DNA of 64,000 nt from positions 1 through 64,000 of the forward strand of contig NZ_LWHQ01000035.1 of NCBI RefSeq assembly GCF_001653715.1, read 5' to 3'. The notes under the pieces were generated by a model. That model was given only the letters and a program-made list of their open reading frames with translations, ran no database searches and had not been told where the DNA came from. Below are positions 15,898-26,666 of the stretch, piece by piece (the stretch's first letter is position 1; every line of letters starts with the position of its first letter). The position numbers and the translations under genes were made by a program. The DNA is from Methylobacterium platani (GTDB taxonomy: Bacteria; Pseudomonadota; Alphaproteobacteria; Rhizobiales; Beijerinckiaceae).

Positions 15898-17532
15898 TCA
15901 CACGGCCCGGCGCAGCACGTCCCGGAAGGCGCGCCGCACCGGCGGCGGCTCGTCGGCGGGCGGCGTCGGCTCCGGCTCGGGGGCCGGTGGGGGTGCGGGC
16001 GGCGAGAGCACCTCGGGCCGCACCACGCGGGGAGGCGAGAACACCGTGCCCTGCGCCAGCGGCAGGTCGAGGTCGATCAGGTCGGGCACCTCGGCCTCGC
16101 GCTCGACGCCCTCGGCCACCAGCCGGATGCCGGCTCGCGCCAGGGTGTGGGCGAGCGCCGCGCCGTGCTCGCCGAGCAGCGTCTCGACGCCGACCTTGGC
16201 GTAGCTCGCGCCGCGGACCGCGAGCGCCGCGGCGTCGAGGCGCGGATCGACGACCCGGTCGACCGCGAGCCCGATCCGCTCGCGCAGGGCGGCGAGGGCG
16301 CCCGCCTGCTCGGCGTCGAGGCTGCGCCAGCTGCGCTGCGGCAGCGCCAGGATCAGCCGGCCGGCGAGCTCCGGATGCAGGTCGATCAGCCGGCCGACCG
16401 CCCGCAGGAAGCCCGGCTCGAACAGCGAGCCCGGCGACAGGGCGTAGGCCACCGGGGTCTCGCTGCCGCGGCCCGCGAGGTGCTGGCCGATCGCCGTCAC
16501 GCGGGCGAGCATCAGCCGGTCGAGCTCGGTGGTGCGCCCGTGCCGCTCCAGCACCCGCATGAACTCCGCCGGTCCCAGCAGGGCGTCGCCGACGCGCAGG
16601 CGCGCCAGGGCCTCGTAGAACGCCACCTTGCGCTGCGGCAGGCTGACGATCGGCTGCAGGTGGACCTCGAGCCCCTGCGACAGGGCGGCCAGGATCTCGC
16701 CCTCCGGGCGCGGCTCGGCGGCAGGCTCGGGCACGAAGGGCCGGCGCGGGGCCGGCGCGGCCTCCCGCGGCAGGATCGGGTCGGCGGCCCAGGGGGCCTC
16801 CGCGGGGGCCGGGATCGGGGCGGGCGCCGGGGGCTCGGCCGGCCGGGACGGGGCCTGCGGGGGAGCCGCGGTCTGATGAATGGTCCGGGGCGCCTCGTGG
16901 CGGGCCGGCGGTACGTCGGTGCGGGCCGGCGGCGCCTGTCCGTACAGGGGCTGGGCGTAGACCGGTTCCGCGTGGACCGGTTCCGCGTGGGCCGGCCGCA
17001 TCGGGACCGGTGCCGGCGACGCGAGCGGGGCCTGCATCGGCGCGGGCGGAGGCGCGGTCTGGACCGGCGGCGCGGGGGCGGCGGGCTGGACCGGGACGGA
17101 CGCGGCCTGCCCGGCCTTCAGGAGGGTCAGGTCCTCGTCCTGAGCCGCCACCGCCATGGCGAGCTCGCGCACGATGCCGCCGAGGAGGCCGATCTCGGCG
17201 GTGACCTCGGACAGGCCGCCCTCGAGGTCGGCGGCCGGTGCCGCCGGCACCTCCCGCCGCTCGAGCGTCAGGAGGCGGCGCGACAGGACGTCGATCTCGC
17301 CCGACAGCGTCTCGACCTGGCCGGCGAGCCGCGTCGCGCGGCGCCAGGAATACGCGGTCGCGATCCCGCCGAGAGCCGCCGCCGCGAGGGCGGCCCCGGC
17401 CGCGGCGCCGAGGACCGGCGCGGTGAGCACGGCGACGGCGAGGCAGAGCCCGCCCGCCAGGAGGCACGAGAGGCTAAGGGCGATCCGGCTCGCCGACGAC
17501 CCGCCGGCGCGCCGGCCGGTCTGGAGGGCCAT
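15898..17532 (-). CDS. Membrane-anchored degenerate EAL-domain protein, 544 aa
   Basis: Two hydrophobic segments lie at about residues 16-38 and 40-60. A coiled-coil-like stretch and then a long Pro/Ala-rich linker (about 140-275) follow. The EAL domain is at about 280-505, with a Pro/Glu-rich tail. EAL phosphodiesterases hydrolyse c-di-GMP. Here the EAL motif (YEALARL), the Lys of AKVGVE, the Glu of AEGVE and the Gln of LAQG are kept. The metal-binding Asn is Ala (YALSPG), the ELTE-type Glu is lost, and DDFG reads DRVV. The domain therefore probably does not cleave c-di-GMP and may bind it or a protein. It is a single-gene unit. Confidence 0.85.
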   Translation of the reverse strand: MALQTGRRAGGSSASRIALSLSCLLAGGLCLAVAVLTAPVLGAAAGAALAAAALGGIATAYSWRRATRLAGQVETLSGEIDVLSRRLLTLERREVPAAPAADLEGGLSEVTAEIGLLGGIVRELAMAVAAQDEDLTLLKAGQAASVPVQPAAPAPPVQTAPPPAPMQAPLASPAPVPMRPAHAEPVHAEPVYAQPLYGQAPPARTDVPPARHEAPRTIHQTAAPPQAPSRPAEPPAPAPIPAPAEAPWAADPILPREAAPAPRRPFVPEPAAEPRPEGEILAALSQGLEVHLQPIVSLPQRKVAFYEALARLRVGDALLGPAEFMRVLERHGRTTELDRLMLARVTAIGQHLAGRGSETPVAYALSPGSLFEPGFLRAVGRLIDLHPELAGRLILALPQRSWRSLDAEQAGALAALRERIGLAVDRVVDPRLDAAALAVRGASYAKVGVETLLGEHGAALAHTLARAGIRLVAEGVEREAEVPDLIDLDLPLAQGTVFSPPRVVRPEVLSPPAPPPAPEPEPTPPADEPPPVRRAFRDVLRRAV

Positions 17533-17734
17533 GGCGATTCCTCATACGCATCGAGGACGGGCCGGGTTCCGCAGGGAATCCGGCCTGTCCGTCGGTTGTC
17601 GCCGACGGGCCGGATGCCCGCAAGACACGGCCGAGGGCTGCCCACGGTTTTCGCCGCGCCCTTGTCCAGAGTGCCGCAGTACCCGAGATGGCTTGCGCGG
17701 CCCTGGTGCGCCGCGACCGGACAGGAGAGTGGCG

Positions 17735-17965
17735 ATGACCGATCGGGCCGAAGACCGGATGGAGCTCCTGATGAAGGTCGAGGGCATGACCTGCCAGGGC
17801 TGCGTCGCGGCGGTGACGAAGGCGATCCAGCGCCTCGACCCGGCGGCGCGGGTGGAGGTGGATCTGGCCGGCGGCCGGGTCGCGGTCGTCACCGATGCCC
17901 AGGCGCTCGACGTGGCCCAGGCGCTCGGCCGGGCCGGCTACGAGGCCGAGGCCATGACGGGCTGA
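17735..17965 (+). CDS. Heavy-metal-associated (CopZ-like) protein, 76 aa
   Basis: Single HMA domain of the ferredoxin-like copper-chaperone type. The metal-binding MTCQGC motif (MxCxxC) is near residues 16-21, followed by the usual amphipathic helix VAAVTKAIQRLD and a C-terminal LGRAGYEAE segment. It would shuttle Cu(I), or another soft metal, in the cytoplasm. The start at 17735 follows ACAGGAGAGTGGCG. No P-type ATPase is adjacent; the gene lies between the EAL protein and a histidine kinase. Confidence 0.92.
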   Translation: MTDRAEDRMELLMKVEGMTCQGCVAAVTKAIQRLDPAARVEVDLAGGRVAVVTDAQALDVAQALGRAGYEAEAMTG

Positions 17966-18185
17966 TGGCAAGACCGGGCGATGCAAGGACGAGCCGATGC
18001 CAGGACCTGGCGAGGCCGCGACCGGCCGAAACCGGGGCCGGCGACCGCCCTCGCGATCCACCGGGGGACAGTTCTCCCCGGGGGCCCGCGCTCTAACGTT
18101 CGTTTAAGCCGCCTCTGCGACGGTTCCCGGAGTTCGCAGTGTAGGGGCGCCGGGGCCGCGAGGTCTCCCGCGCTGGCGTGGCGGT

Positions 18186-20048
<1,863 letters not shown>

Positions 20049-20159
20049 CCCCGCGTGGCCCACCCATCCCTGGTCCGCGACAAGGCGGCGAGATCGAAGG
20101 CGGCAGGAACGCAGGCGGCAAGGTCGAAGCCGGACCGCTCGAACCCGGAAGGAGACGCG

Positions 20160-21116
20160 ATGTCCGACGCGCCGGCCCGGAGACCCGTCGAGGCCACGGC
20201 CCGACGGCGCGACGAGGCTTCGGCCCGTCCTATCGACGAGGCTCCGGCGCGTCGTCCCGACGAGGCTCCGGCGCGTCGGCACGATCCCGACGGGCCGCTG
20301 ACCGCCGAGGCTCGACCGGCGCCGCGTCCGCGGCCGGTTCCCCGGGCGCCGCGCCCGCCCCGGAGCGCACCGCGCCCCGCCGGTCCCCTCGACCGCCTGC
20401 GGGCGCGGACCGACCGGCTGATGCGGCACCCGGCCGGCATCGTCGGCGGCCTCCTCGTCCTCGGGGCGGTGGCGGCGGTAGCGGCGAACGCCCTCAGCTT
20501 CCAGACCGGCCGGCACCCGGCCCCGCTCTTCGCCAAAGCTCCCGACAAGATCTCTCCCGACAAGGCGTCGACCGACCGGGCGTCGGCCGACCGGGGCGCG
20601 TCGCCGGCCGCGGAGGCCGCCGCCCAGGCGGGTGCCCGTGCCGATGCGCCGCGGTCCGCGAAGCCGGACGCCTCCCGGCCGGCGGCGGACGGCATCGGCG
20701 CGCTGATCCGTGGGGAGGGCCACGCCGCATCCGGCCCGAAATCCAGTCCGGCCAATGCTCAGGCCAAGCCCGCGGCGACCCGGGAGGCCGCGCGCCCGAC
20801 GGTCCCCGTCCGGGAGGCGAGGGCCGCGGACAAGGCGCCGGATGCGAAGGCGGCGGATTCGAAGGCCGGGGAGCCGAACGCCACCGCCCTCCACGCGGCG
20901 CCGGCCGCCGGGGCGAAGCCCGACAAGGCGGTGGCCTACGCCCAGCGCGCCCTGGTGAAGCTCGGCTACGGCCCGCTCACCGTCGACGGCATCGCCGGCC
21001 CGAGCACCCGCGCGGCGCTCGCCCGCTTCGAGCGCGAGCGCCGCCTGCCCGGCGCCAGCGTGGCGCGCCGGACCCTGCAGGAGCTGGAGGCGCGCTCGGG
21101 GTTGAAGCCGGAGTGA
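20160..21116 (+). CDS. Membrane-anchored peptidoglycan-binding (PG_binding_1) protein, 318 aa
   Basis: The N-terminal cytoplasmic part is low-complexity, with repeated DEAPARR-like units (about residues 15-40). One transmembrane segment is at about 96-116. A long Ala/Lys/Pro-rich linker follows, then a C-terminal PG_binding_1 fold at about 262-318: AQRALVKLGYGPLTVDGIAG, then TRAALARFERER. This layout puts the binding domain in the periplasm on the cell wall. The start at 20160 follows GGAAGGAG; an earlier in-frame GTG at 20055 has no comparable site. It is probably co-transcribed with the preceding kinase. Confidence 0.85.
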   Translation: MSDAPARRPVEATARRRDEASARPIDEAPARRPDEAPARRHDPDGPLTAEARPAPRPRPVPRAPRPPRSAPRPAGPLDRLRARTDRLMRHPAGIVGGLLVLGAVAAVAANALSFQTGRHPAPLFAKAPDKISPDKASTDRASADRGASPAAEAAAQAGARADAPRSAKPDASRPAADGIGALIRGEGHAASGPKSSPANAQAKPAATREAARPTVPVREARAADKAPDAKAADSKAGEPNATALHAAPAAGAKPDKAVAYAQRALVKLGYGPLTVDGIAGPSTRAALARFERERRLPGASVARRTLQELEARSGLKPE

Positions 21117-21147
21117 GAGGCGGACAGGGGCCCGCGTCGCCGCGGCT

Positions 21148-21253
21148 CTGAGCGGACTTGCGTTGGCAGGCCACCGCTTCGCCCGCTTAGGTTCTTGTTG
21201 TGTCGCGGATTTTTGGCGCCGAACCGGTAACCGCTTCGGCGAAATCTGCTTAG
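21148..21253. repeat. 106-bp element with terminal inverted repeats, copy 2
   Basis: Same length and order as the copy at 15734-15839, with a handful of substitutions. The right terminus, TCTGCTTAG (21245-21253), is identical; the left terminus, CTGAGCGGA, differs at two positions. One base change (A to C) breaks a pair in the short hairpin. The right end supplies the TAA stop codon of the minus-strand gene that ends at 21250. Confidence 0.85.
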
Positions 21254-22209
21254 AACGCGATCGCGTCCACCACCTTGCGGAAGCGCGGCAGCATCGCCTC
21301 GCGGTCGGAGGCGCGCACCACGCCGACGGCGCGGAAATAGCCGTCGGGCTGGAAGCGGATGGTCTGCGAGACCACGACCGGCGTGCCCGACGGCACGTCG
21401 ACGGCCCGCGCGACGATCTCGTGCCAGTCGGCGCCGTTCTGGCGGAAGCTCTGCGACCGCTCGATCGCGAAGTCCTTCATCGTCTGGTTCGAGTACAGGG
21501 CGGCCTTGGCGAAGGCGTCGCGCTGCTCGGCGCCCGGGGCCGGCTGCACCGCCTCGGCGAGCACCAGGATCGGCTGCTCGAGGTTGACCATCTGGTCCTT
21601 GGGACCGACGGTGTAGAGCACCGAGTTGCCGCCGAGCACCCGCACCGGCCGGAAGCCCGCGGTGTCGGTGACCCGGAAGGGGAGGGCGGCGACCTGCTGG
21701 TCGAGGGTGAGCGCCGGGCGCACCCGCACGCTGGTCAGCATCGCCCGCATCGCGTCGTCCGCCTCGGCCCCGGGCAGGGTCTGGCCGATGACGATGCCGG
21801 TCACGGTCGGGTCGGAGACGAGGAAGACCCACTTGTGCAGGGCCGGCGTGCCGGGGGGCTGCTCGATCGGCTGCTCGCCGGTGACCAGCAGGCCCTCGCG
21901 CCCGTCGGCGAGCTTCAGGGTCTCGCGGCTCTTCACCACCAGGCCCTGGCTCTTCAGGTTCTCGTCGGTGAAGTTGGCGGTGAGGTCCTTGTAGGCCTGG
22001 GCCGGCAGCTCGACCACCGAGACCGTGGCGCCGCCGCCCGTCCGCTCGAAGCCGGTGAAGCGGCGCGAGACCACCATCTCCTTCGCCGGATCGAAGCCGA
22101 AGCGCGAGCCCGGCGGGTAGACCGGATCGGCCGCGAGCGCCGCGGCCGGCAGGCCGGCCAGGCAGGAGAGGAGCGCCAGGAGGCGCAGCGACAGGGGACT
22201 CGTCGACAT
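21250..22209 (-). CDS. Secreted protein of unknown function, 319 aa
   Basis: Residues 1-27 form a signal peptide ending in an ALAA-type cleavage site. The mature protein begins ADPVYPPGSRFGFDP and is a soluble alpha/beta-looking chain without Cys pairs, so it is probably periplasmic. It looks like the conserved hypothetical proteins annotated in Rhizobiales, but I cannot name the family with confidence. The start is the ATG at 22209; the frame stays open to 22785, where it overlaps alkB antisense-free sequence, and those extra residues are nonsense. Its stop codon lies inside a repeat element. Confidence 0.75.
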   Translation of the reverse strand: MSTSPLSLRLLALLSCLAGLPAAALAADPVYPPGSRFGFDPAKEMVVSRRFTGFERTGGGATVSVVELPAQAYKDLTANFTDENLKSQGLVVKSRETLKLADGREGLLVTGEQPIEQPPGTPALHKWVFLVSDPTVTGIVIGQTLPGAEADDAMRAMLTSVRVRPALTLDQQVAALPFRVTDTAGFRPVRVLGGNSVLYTVGPKDQMVNLEQPILVLAEAVQPAPGAEQRDAFAKAALYSNQTMKDFAIERSQSFRQNGADWHEIVARAVDVPSGTPVVVSQTIRFQPDGYFRAVGVVRASDREAMLPRFRKVVDAIAF

Positions 22210-22295
22210 CAGACTCGTCTCGGCTCGAAGAGACGCCGCCCGGGATCGGACGGCGCGGGACATGCGCGGATGCGTCGGCCGTGCGCGCCGGTCTG

Positions 22296-22946
22296 TCAAG
22301 CGCGGTCGATCGCCGAGACGCGCCGCAGGGTCAGGTTGAGGCGCCCGCCCGGCGCCACCGCCCCGGGCAGGGCCGGACCGGGCCCGAGCAGGTCCGGGCC
22401 GGCGGCGAGGATGCGGTCGACCCCGTGGAAGATGAGGCGCGAGGGACCGCCGATCACCAGGGCATCGCCCGAGGACAGCCGCACCGAGCGGGTCGGGTCG
22501 GAGCGGTTCATGCCGCCGTAGCGGAACAGGGCGGTCGCCCCGAGCGAGAGCGAGAGCACGGGAGCGGCGAATTCCGCCTCGTCCCGGTCCTGGTGCAGCC
22601 CCATCCGGGTGCCCGGCGCGTAGAGGTTGACGAGGCAGGCCTCGGGCTCGGTCGGGCAGCCGGAGAGCGCGGCCCAGGCCCGCGCGGCCGCCTCCGGCAT
22701 CGCCGGCCACGGCCGGCCGGTCTCCGGATGCAGGGCCTGGTAGCGATAGCCGGCCCGGTCGGAGACCCAGCCGAGGGGGCCGCAATTCGTCATCCGGACC
22801 GAGAACGGCTTGCCGGTGCGCGGCATCGTCGGCGTGAAGGGCGGCGCCGCATGCAGGATCGCCGCGAGGTCGGCGGCGAGCGCGCCTTGCGCGGCCTCGT
22901 CGAGGTAGCCCGGGTAATGGACCAGGCCGGGGGCGAGCTCGATCAG
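22296..22946 (-). CDS. alkB: AlkB-type DNA/RNA oxidative demethylase, about 216 aa, non-ATG start
   Basis: Fe(II)/2-oxoglutarate dioxygenase that repairs 1-methyladenine and 3-methylcytosine. The iron ligands are visible as HQDRDE (HxD) and the His of RLIFHGVDRI. The 2-oxoglutarate-binding RLNLTLRR motif follows. The first ATG on this frame (22826) would cut off about 40 conserved-looking residues. Translation upstream reads LIELAPGLVHYPGYLDEAAQGA, typical of AlkB N-termini. A start at CTG 22946, nine bases after AGAGG, gives the family length of 216 residues; ATT at 22955 is an alternative. The exact start is uncertain. Confidence 0.9.
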   Translation of the reverse strand: MIELAPGLVHYPGYLDEAAQGALAADLAAILHAAPPFTPTMPRTGKPFSVRMTNCGPLGWVSDRAGYRYQALHPETGRPWPAMPEAAARAWAALSGCPTEPEACLVNLYAPGTRMGLHQDRDEAEFAAPVLSLSLGATALFRYGGMNRSDPTRSVRLSSGDALVIGGPSRLIFHGVDRILAAGPDLLGPGPALPGAVAPGGRLNLTLRRVSAIDRA

Positions 22947-23318
22947 GGGAGCAATCCTCTTCGCGGACGGGAGACTTTTTCCAGGCGGGCCCGCGTCCTA
23001 GCCGATTTCGCGCCCGGGCGGCAGATTCCCCGTGGTCGGTTCGTTGCCACGAGCGACCCCCAACGCCACCCTGATCGGCTCACGGGCCATCCTGCCCTGG
23101 TCGCTGCGGATCGTGCCGTTCTCCGCCCTGATTCCGGGGGGCTCGCGCGTCGCCCACCTCGCGGGCGCGATCCTCGGCCTGGCAGGTGCCGTCACGCCGT
23201 GTCTCGGCCGCGGCGCGCGCGGTTTCGAGGCGAGCGCTCTACCGGGCTCCGTCGCGGCGGCGAGCGCGCCTTGAAGCCGTCATGCGAGGCCGCAGGCAGG
23301 GAGGCGGTCCCTCGTCCG
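22947..23318. other. 372-base intergenic region
   Basis: No convincing gene. An open frame on the plus strand (23032-23274, GTG start) has no ribosome-binding site and no recognisable domain. The left part should hold the alkB promoter. Confidence 0.4.
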
Positions 23319-24308
23319 TCAGAACTCCATGCCGAACTTGACCCGGACGTTGTGCCGCTCGAACTGGTTCAGCCCGAGGGCGCGGCCCGCCAGGGCCGGG
23401 TCGGCGTCGCGGCCCCAGACCTGCCCCGCATACGCCACCGTCACCCACGTCTTCTCGGTGAACCGGTGATGCAGGGCCGGCCCGACGGTGAGCGCTTCGC
23501 TCTCCAGCCGGTTCAGGAAGGTCCCGTCGTAGCCGCGCAGGTAGCGCACCTCGGGACCCAGGTAGGTGTTCTCCCCTATGCGTGCCACGAGGGCGTTCGA
23601 CCACAGGAATGTCGAGGAGCGGTAGCCCGGGCCGCCGCCCCGCCGGCGACCGGCAGCCGGTTCGAAGCTGATGTTGCTGCCGTACCAGAGCGTGTCCGGC
23701 ACGACCTGAACGTCGAGCTGAAGCAGGCTCTCGATGTCGAAGATGTCGGCGCCGTTGCCCTCGACCGGCAGGATGCGCGTGAAGCGTGGGCGCACCTCCA
23801 GGGCGAGCCCCAGCGGCTGCTCCTTCGACCCTTTCAGGAACTGGTACTTCACCTCCAGGGAGGTGCCGTCGAAGGTGCCGTAGGACTTGTCGTCCAGATC
23901 CAGGATGGTGCGCTGGCGCCGCAGCGTGCCGAACGCGCTGAGCTCGATGCTCAGCTTGTCGATCGGGTTGAACTGATACGCCAACCGCGTGTCGAACACC
24001 CGGTAGGTCGACGAGCCGGGCCCGTCCTTGCGCTTGCCGACGCGCGTGACGGTATCGATGACCGCTTCCTGCTCCCCCTTCTCGCCGGCATCGGCGCCCT
24101 CGGTGAAGCCGAACAGGTGCTCGGTATCGACATCCTTCTCGCCTTTGCTCGGATCGGACGTCTCCGGCTTGCGGGTGCCGGAATCGGGCATGCCGTTCCG
24201 GTCCGCCCGAGGCTGTCCGCGGGAGTCGGCCCGGGCGGGCCCCGGACCCGCGAGAACGAGCAGCAGGCCCGCCGCCAGGCGCCGGATCGGCTTGGTGTGT
24301 CCGGTCAT
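23319..24308 (-). CDS. Outer-membrane beta-barrel protein, 329 aa
   Basis: An N-terminal signal peptide ends around PARADS (about residue 28). A charged linker with Lys/Glu/Asp repeats follows, then about 250 residues of alternating amphipathic strands ending in Phe (KFGMEF), the usual outer-membrane barrel terminus. Strand-like segments such as TYRVFDTRLAYQF and GTSLEVKYQF alternate with short turns. The role (porin, copper-resistance CopB-like, or transporter) is not clear. The start at 24308 was chosen to include the signal peptide. It appears to be a single gene. Confidence 0.7.
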   Translation of the reverse strand: MTGHTKPIRRLAAGLLLVLAGPGPARADSRGQPRADRNGMPDSGTRKPETSDPSKGEKDVDTEHLFGFTEGADAGEKGEQEAVIDTVTRVGKRKDGPGSSTYRVFDTRLAYQFNPIDKLSIELSAFGTLRRQRTILDLDDKSYGTFDGTSLEVKYQFLKGSKEQPLGLALEVRPRFTRILPVEGNGADIFDIESLLQLDVQVVPDTLWYGSNISFEPAAGRRRGGGPGYRSSTFLWSNALVARIGENTYLGPEVRYLRGYDGTFLNRLESEALTVGPALHHRFTEKTWVTVAYAGQVWGRDADPALAGRALGLNQFERHNVRVKFGMEF

Positions 24309-24520
24309 GGTCGCGCGACGGCCTCGGGGATGCACGGCTCCGGTATCTCTTCGCTTAGAGACGATGCCGGCCGGCCTGCCTGCTGCAAAAATGCGACGAT
24401 CACAGGAACTTCGGGTTGCAGGGGACTGAGCGGGCCCATCGGCGCGGGCATCGACCCGCCGCCGATGGCGCCCGCTCCAGCCGTTCCATCCGTCGCGGGT
24501 CTCGCCCGGGATGACGCCCG

Positions 24521-24958
24521 CTATCCCCGCGGCATCGGCCGCCAGTCCGGCGGTGCCATCTCGAAGCCCTCGAAGCGAAAGCCCGGCGCCACGGTGCAGC
24601 TCACCAGGGTCCAGGCGCCGAGGCTGGTGGCGGTCTGCCAGTGGCCGGCCGGCACCACGATCTGCGGCCGGTGGCCCCGGGCGAGGTCGGGGCCGAGGTG
24701 GCGCGCCTCGGCGTCGTGGCCGTTGGGGCTGGTGGTGATCACCATCGGCGCCCCGGCATGCCACAGCCAGACCTCGGTGGCGTCGACCCGGTGCCATTCC
24801 GAGGTCTCGCCGATGTCGAGGAGGTAGTAGATCGCCGTCGAGGCCGGGCGCCCGTCGATCTCGCGGGGATCGCGGAACGTCTCGCGGTAATGCCCGCCCT
24901 CCGGATGGGGCTTGAGGTCGAGCAGGCGCACGACCTCGGCGGCTGTCAGCGCGTTCAT
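24521..24958 (-). CDS. DUF985/cupin_5 protein, 145 aa
   Basis: Cupin-fold protein of the DUF985 family. It carries the family's opening (LDLKPHPEGGHYRETF), the central EWHRVDATEVWLWHAG and the C-terminal LVSCTVAPGFRFEGFEMA segments. The His residues of HPEGGHY and EWHRVD are positioned for a metal site. The biochemical role of the family is unsettled. It starts 5 bases before the gloB stop is passed on the same strand (gap 24959-24963), so it is co-transcribed with gloB. Confidence 0.9.
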   Translation of the reverse strand: MNALTAAEVVRLLDLKPHPEGGHYRETFRDPREIDGRPASTAIYYLLDIGETSEWHRVDATEVWLWHAGAPMVITTSPNGHDAEARHLGPDLARGHRPQIVVPAGHWQTATSLGAWTLVSCTVAPGFRFEGFEMAPPDWRPMPRG

Positions 24959-24963
24959 CGTGC

Positions 24964-25743
24964 TCAGAACCGGTTCTTCCACTCGCGCAAGGCCGTGAAC
25001 ACCGCCGCCGGATCGGCGCCGGGCTCCATCCCGACCGCCCGGGCGAGCCCCGGCTCGGTCGCGCGCAGGAACGGGTTGGTGGCCTTCTCCTCGCCGAGCG
25101 TCGTCGGCACCAGGAAGCGGCCGTCGGCCCGGGCCTTCTCCGCGAGGAGCGCCCGGGACTTCAGGTTGCCGTTCTCCGGCTCGGCGGCGAGCGCGAAGCG
25201 GGCATTCGACAGCACGTAGTCGTGGCCGGAATAGATCACGGTCTCGTCGGGCAGGGGCAGGAAGCGCGACAGCGAGCGCCACAGCACCTGGGGCGGGCCC
25301 TCGAGCACCCGGCCGCAGCCGAGGGTGAACAGGGTGTCGCCGGCGAACGCGATCCCCGCCTCCTCGAACCAGTAGGTGACGTGGTCGTCGCAATGGCCCG
25401 GCGTCTCCCACACCGCCGCGGCGAGCGAGCCCACCGTCACCACGTCGCCCTCGCGCACGGTGGCGTCGACCTGCGGCACGGCGCTGCCGGCCTTGGCGGG
25501 TGCCGTCACCCGGGCGTTGGTGCGCGCCTTGACCTCCGGGATGCCCTCGACGTGGTCGCCGTGGCGGTGGGTGACCAGGATGTCGGTGAGGCGCCAGCCG
25601 GTCTCGTCGAGGGCGCGCAGGACGGCCGCCGCCTCCGGCACGTCGATCGCCGCGCAGGCGCCGGTCGCAGGGTCGCGCATCAGCACGCCGATATTGTCGC
25701 TCCGGCACGGAAAGGTGCGGATCTCCGGACGGATCTCGGGCAT
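24964..25743 (-). CDS. gloB: Hydroxyacylglutathione hydrolase (glyoxalase II), 259 aa
   Basis: Hydrolyses S-lactoylglutathione to lactate and glutathione, the second step of methylglyoxal detoxification. The metallo-beta-lactamase metal motif is THRHGDHVEG. Further ligands are in ETPGHCDDH, the Asp of FAGDTLF and the His of YSGHDYV. The C-terminal glutathione-binding part is present, with EEKATNPFLR. The length fits GloB exactly. The start is the ATG at 25743; 58 extra in-frame upstream codons lack coding character. It precedes the DUF985 gene in the same unit and is divergent from a methyltransferase-like gene. Confidence 0.95.
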   Translation of the reverse strand: MPEIRPEIRTFPCRSDNIGVLMRDPATGACAAIDVPEAAAVLRALDETGWRLTDILVTHRHGDHVEGIPEVKARTNARVTAPAKAGSAVPQVDATVREGDVVTVGSLAAAVWETPGHCDDHVTYWFEEAGIAFAGDTLFTLGCGRVLEGPPQVLWRSLSRFLPLPDETVIYSGHDYVLSNARFALAAEPENGNLKSRALLAEKARADGRFLVPTTLGEEKATNPFLRATEPGLARAVGMEPGADPAAVFTALREWKNRF

Positions 25744-25919
25744 GGCGGCGCTTCCTCGAACAACCTCACGGCGCGGGAGATAGGGCGTCGCCGCCGCCCT
25801 CGCGAGGTGCGCCGGCAAATAGCGGGGAGCGCGCGGGCGGCGTTGCGGGTTGACGCCTTGCCGCGCTTCGCGCCACTCCCCATTGATGGCCGCGATGGCC
25901 CCCATGTCCCCGAGCACCG

Positions 25920-26666
25920 ATGAGCGTCGACGTCACCGACCTGCGCGCCTTCTACGCCAGCCCCCTCGGGGCGGTGGCGCAGCGGCTCGTCGGCCGCACG
26001 GTCCACCGCATGCTCGGCTCGGTCTCGGGCCTGCGGGTGATGGGCCTCGGCTACGCCGTGCCGTATCTCGGCCCGGTCCGCCACGCCGCCGAGCGGACGC
26101 TCGCCTTCATGCCGGCGGCGCAAGGGGTGACGAACTGGCCCGGCTCCGGTCGCTCCGCCTCCTGCCTCGTCGATCCGACGATGATGCCCCTGCCCGACGC
26201 CGCCCTCGACCGGGTCCTGCTGATCCACGCCATCGAGGCGGTGGAGAGCCCGGCCGAGCTGATGCAGGAGGTCTGGCGCGTGCTCACCCCCGGCGGCCGG
26301 CTGATCGTCGCGGTGCCGAACCGCCGCGGCCTGTGGGCGCGGCGGGACGCCACACCGTTCGGCCACGGCCAGCCCTACAGCCGCTCGCAGCTCGGCCGGC
26401 TGATGCGCGAGACGCTGTTCCTGCCGGAGGACTGGGCCGAGACCCTGTACGTGCCCCCGGTGGAGGGCTGGCTGACCCTGCGCACCGCGAGCGCCTGGGA
26501 GCGGGTCGGCACCGGCCTGTCGCTGCCCTTCGCCGGGCTGCACGTGGTCGAGGCGACGAAGCAGCTCCACCGTCCGGTCGCCGTCCAGGCCCGCAAGGCC
26601 TCGCGCCTGCGCGCCCGGGTGCTGGCGCCGGTGCCGGTGCCCGCCCCCGTCCCGGGGGGCGCCTGA
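25920..26666 (+). CDS. SAM-dependent methyltransferase-like protein, 248 aa
   Basis: Class I methyltransferase fold of the UbiE/Methyltransf_11 type, with a weak SAM motif I (MGLGYAVPYLG rather than GxGxG). Clearer late motifs are LPDAALDRVLLIHAIEAVE and LMQEVWRVLTPGGRLIVAVPNRRGLW. The C-terminal 25 residues are a basic/Pro-rich tail. The same architecture occurs in conserved alphaproteobacterial proteins encoded next to gloB. The substrate is unknown, and the altered motif I leaves catalytic activity open. It overlaps the next gene by one base (TGATG). Confidence 0.8.
   Translation: MSVDVTDLRAFYASPLGAVAQRLVGRTVHRMLGSVSGLRVMGLGYAVPYLGPVRHAAERTLAFMPAAQGVTNWPGSGRSASCLVDPTMMPLPDAALDRVLLIHAIEAVESPAELMQEVWRVLTPGGRLIVAVPNRRGLWARRDATPFGHGQPYSRSQLGRLMRETLFLPEDWAETLYVPPVEGWLTLRTASAWERVGTGLSLPFAGLHVVEATKQLHRPVAVQARKASRLRARVLAPVPVPAPVPGGA

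Noticed and set aside
23032..23274. 80-codon open frame between alkB and the outer-membrane protein
   Set aside because: GTG start, no ribosome-binding site, no recognisable domain. One segment looks mildly protein-like, but not enough to call a gene.
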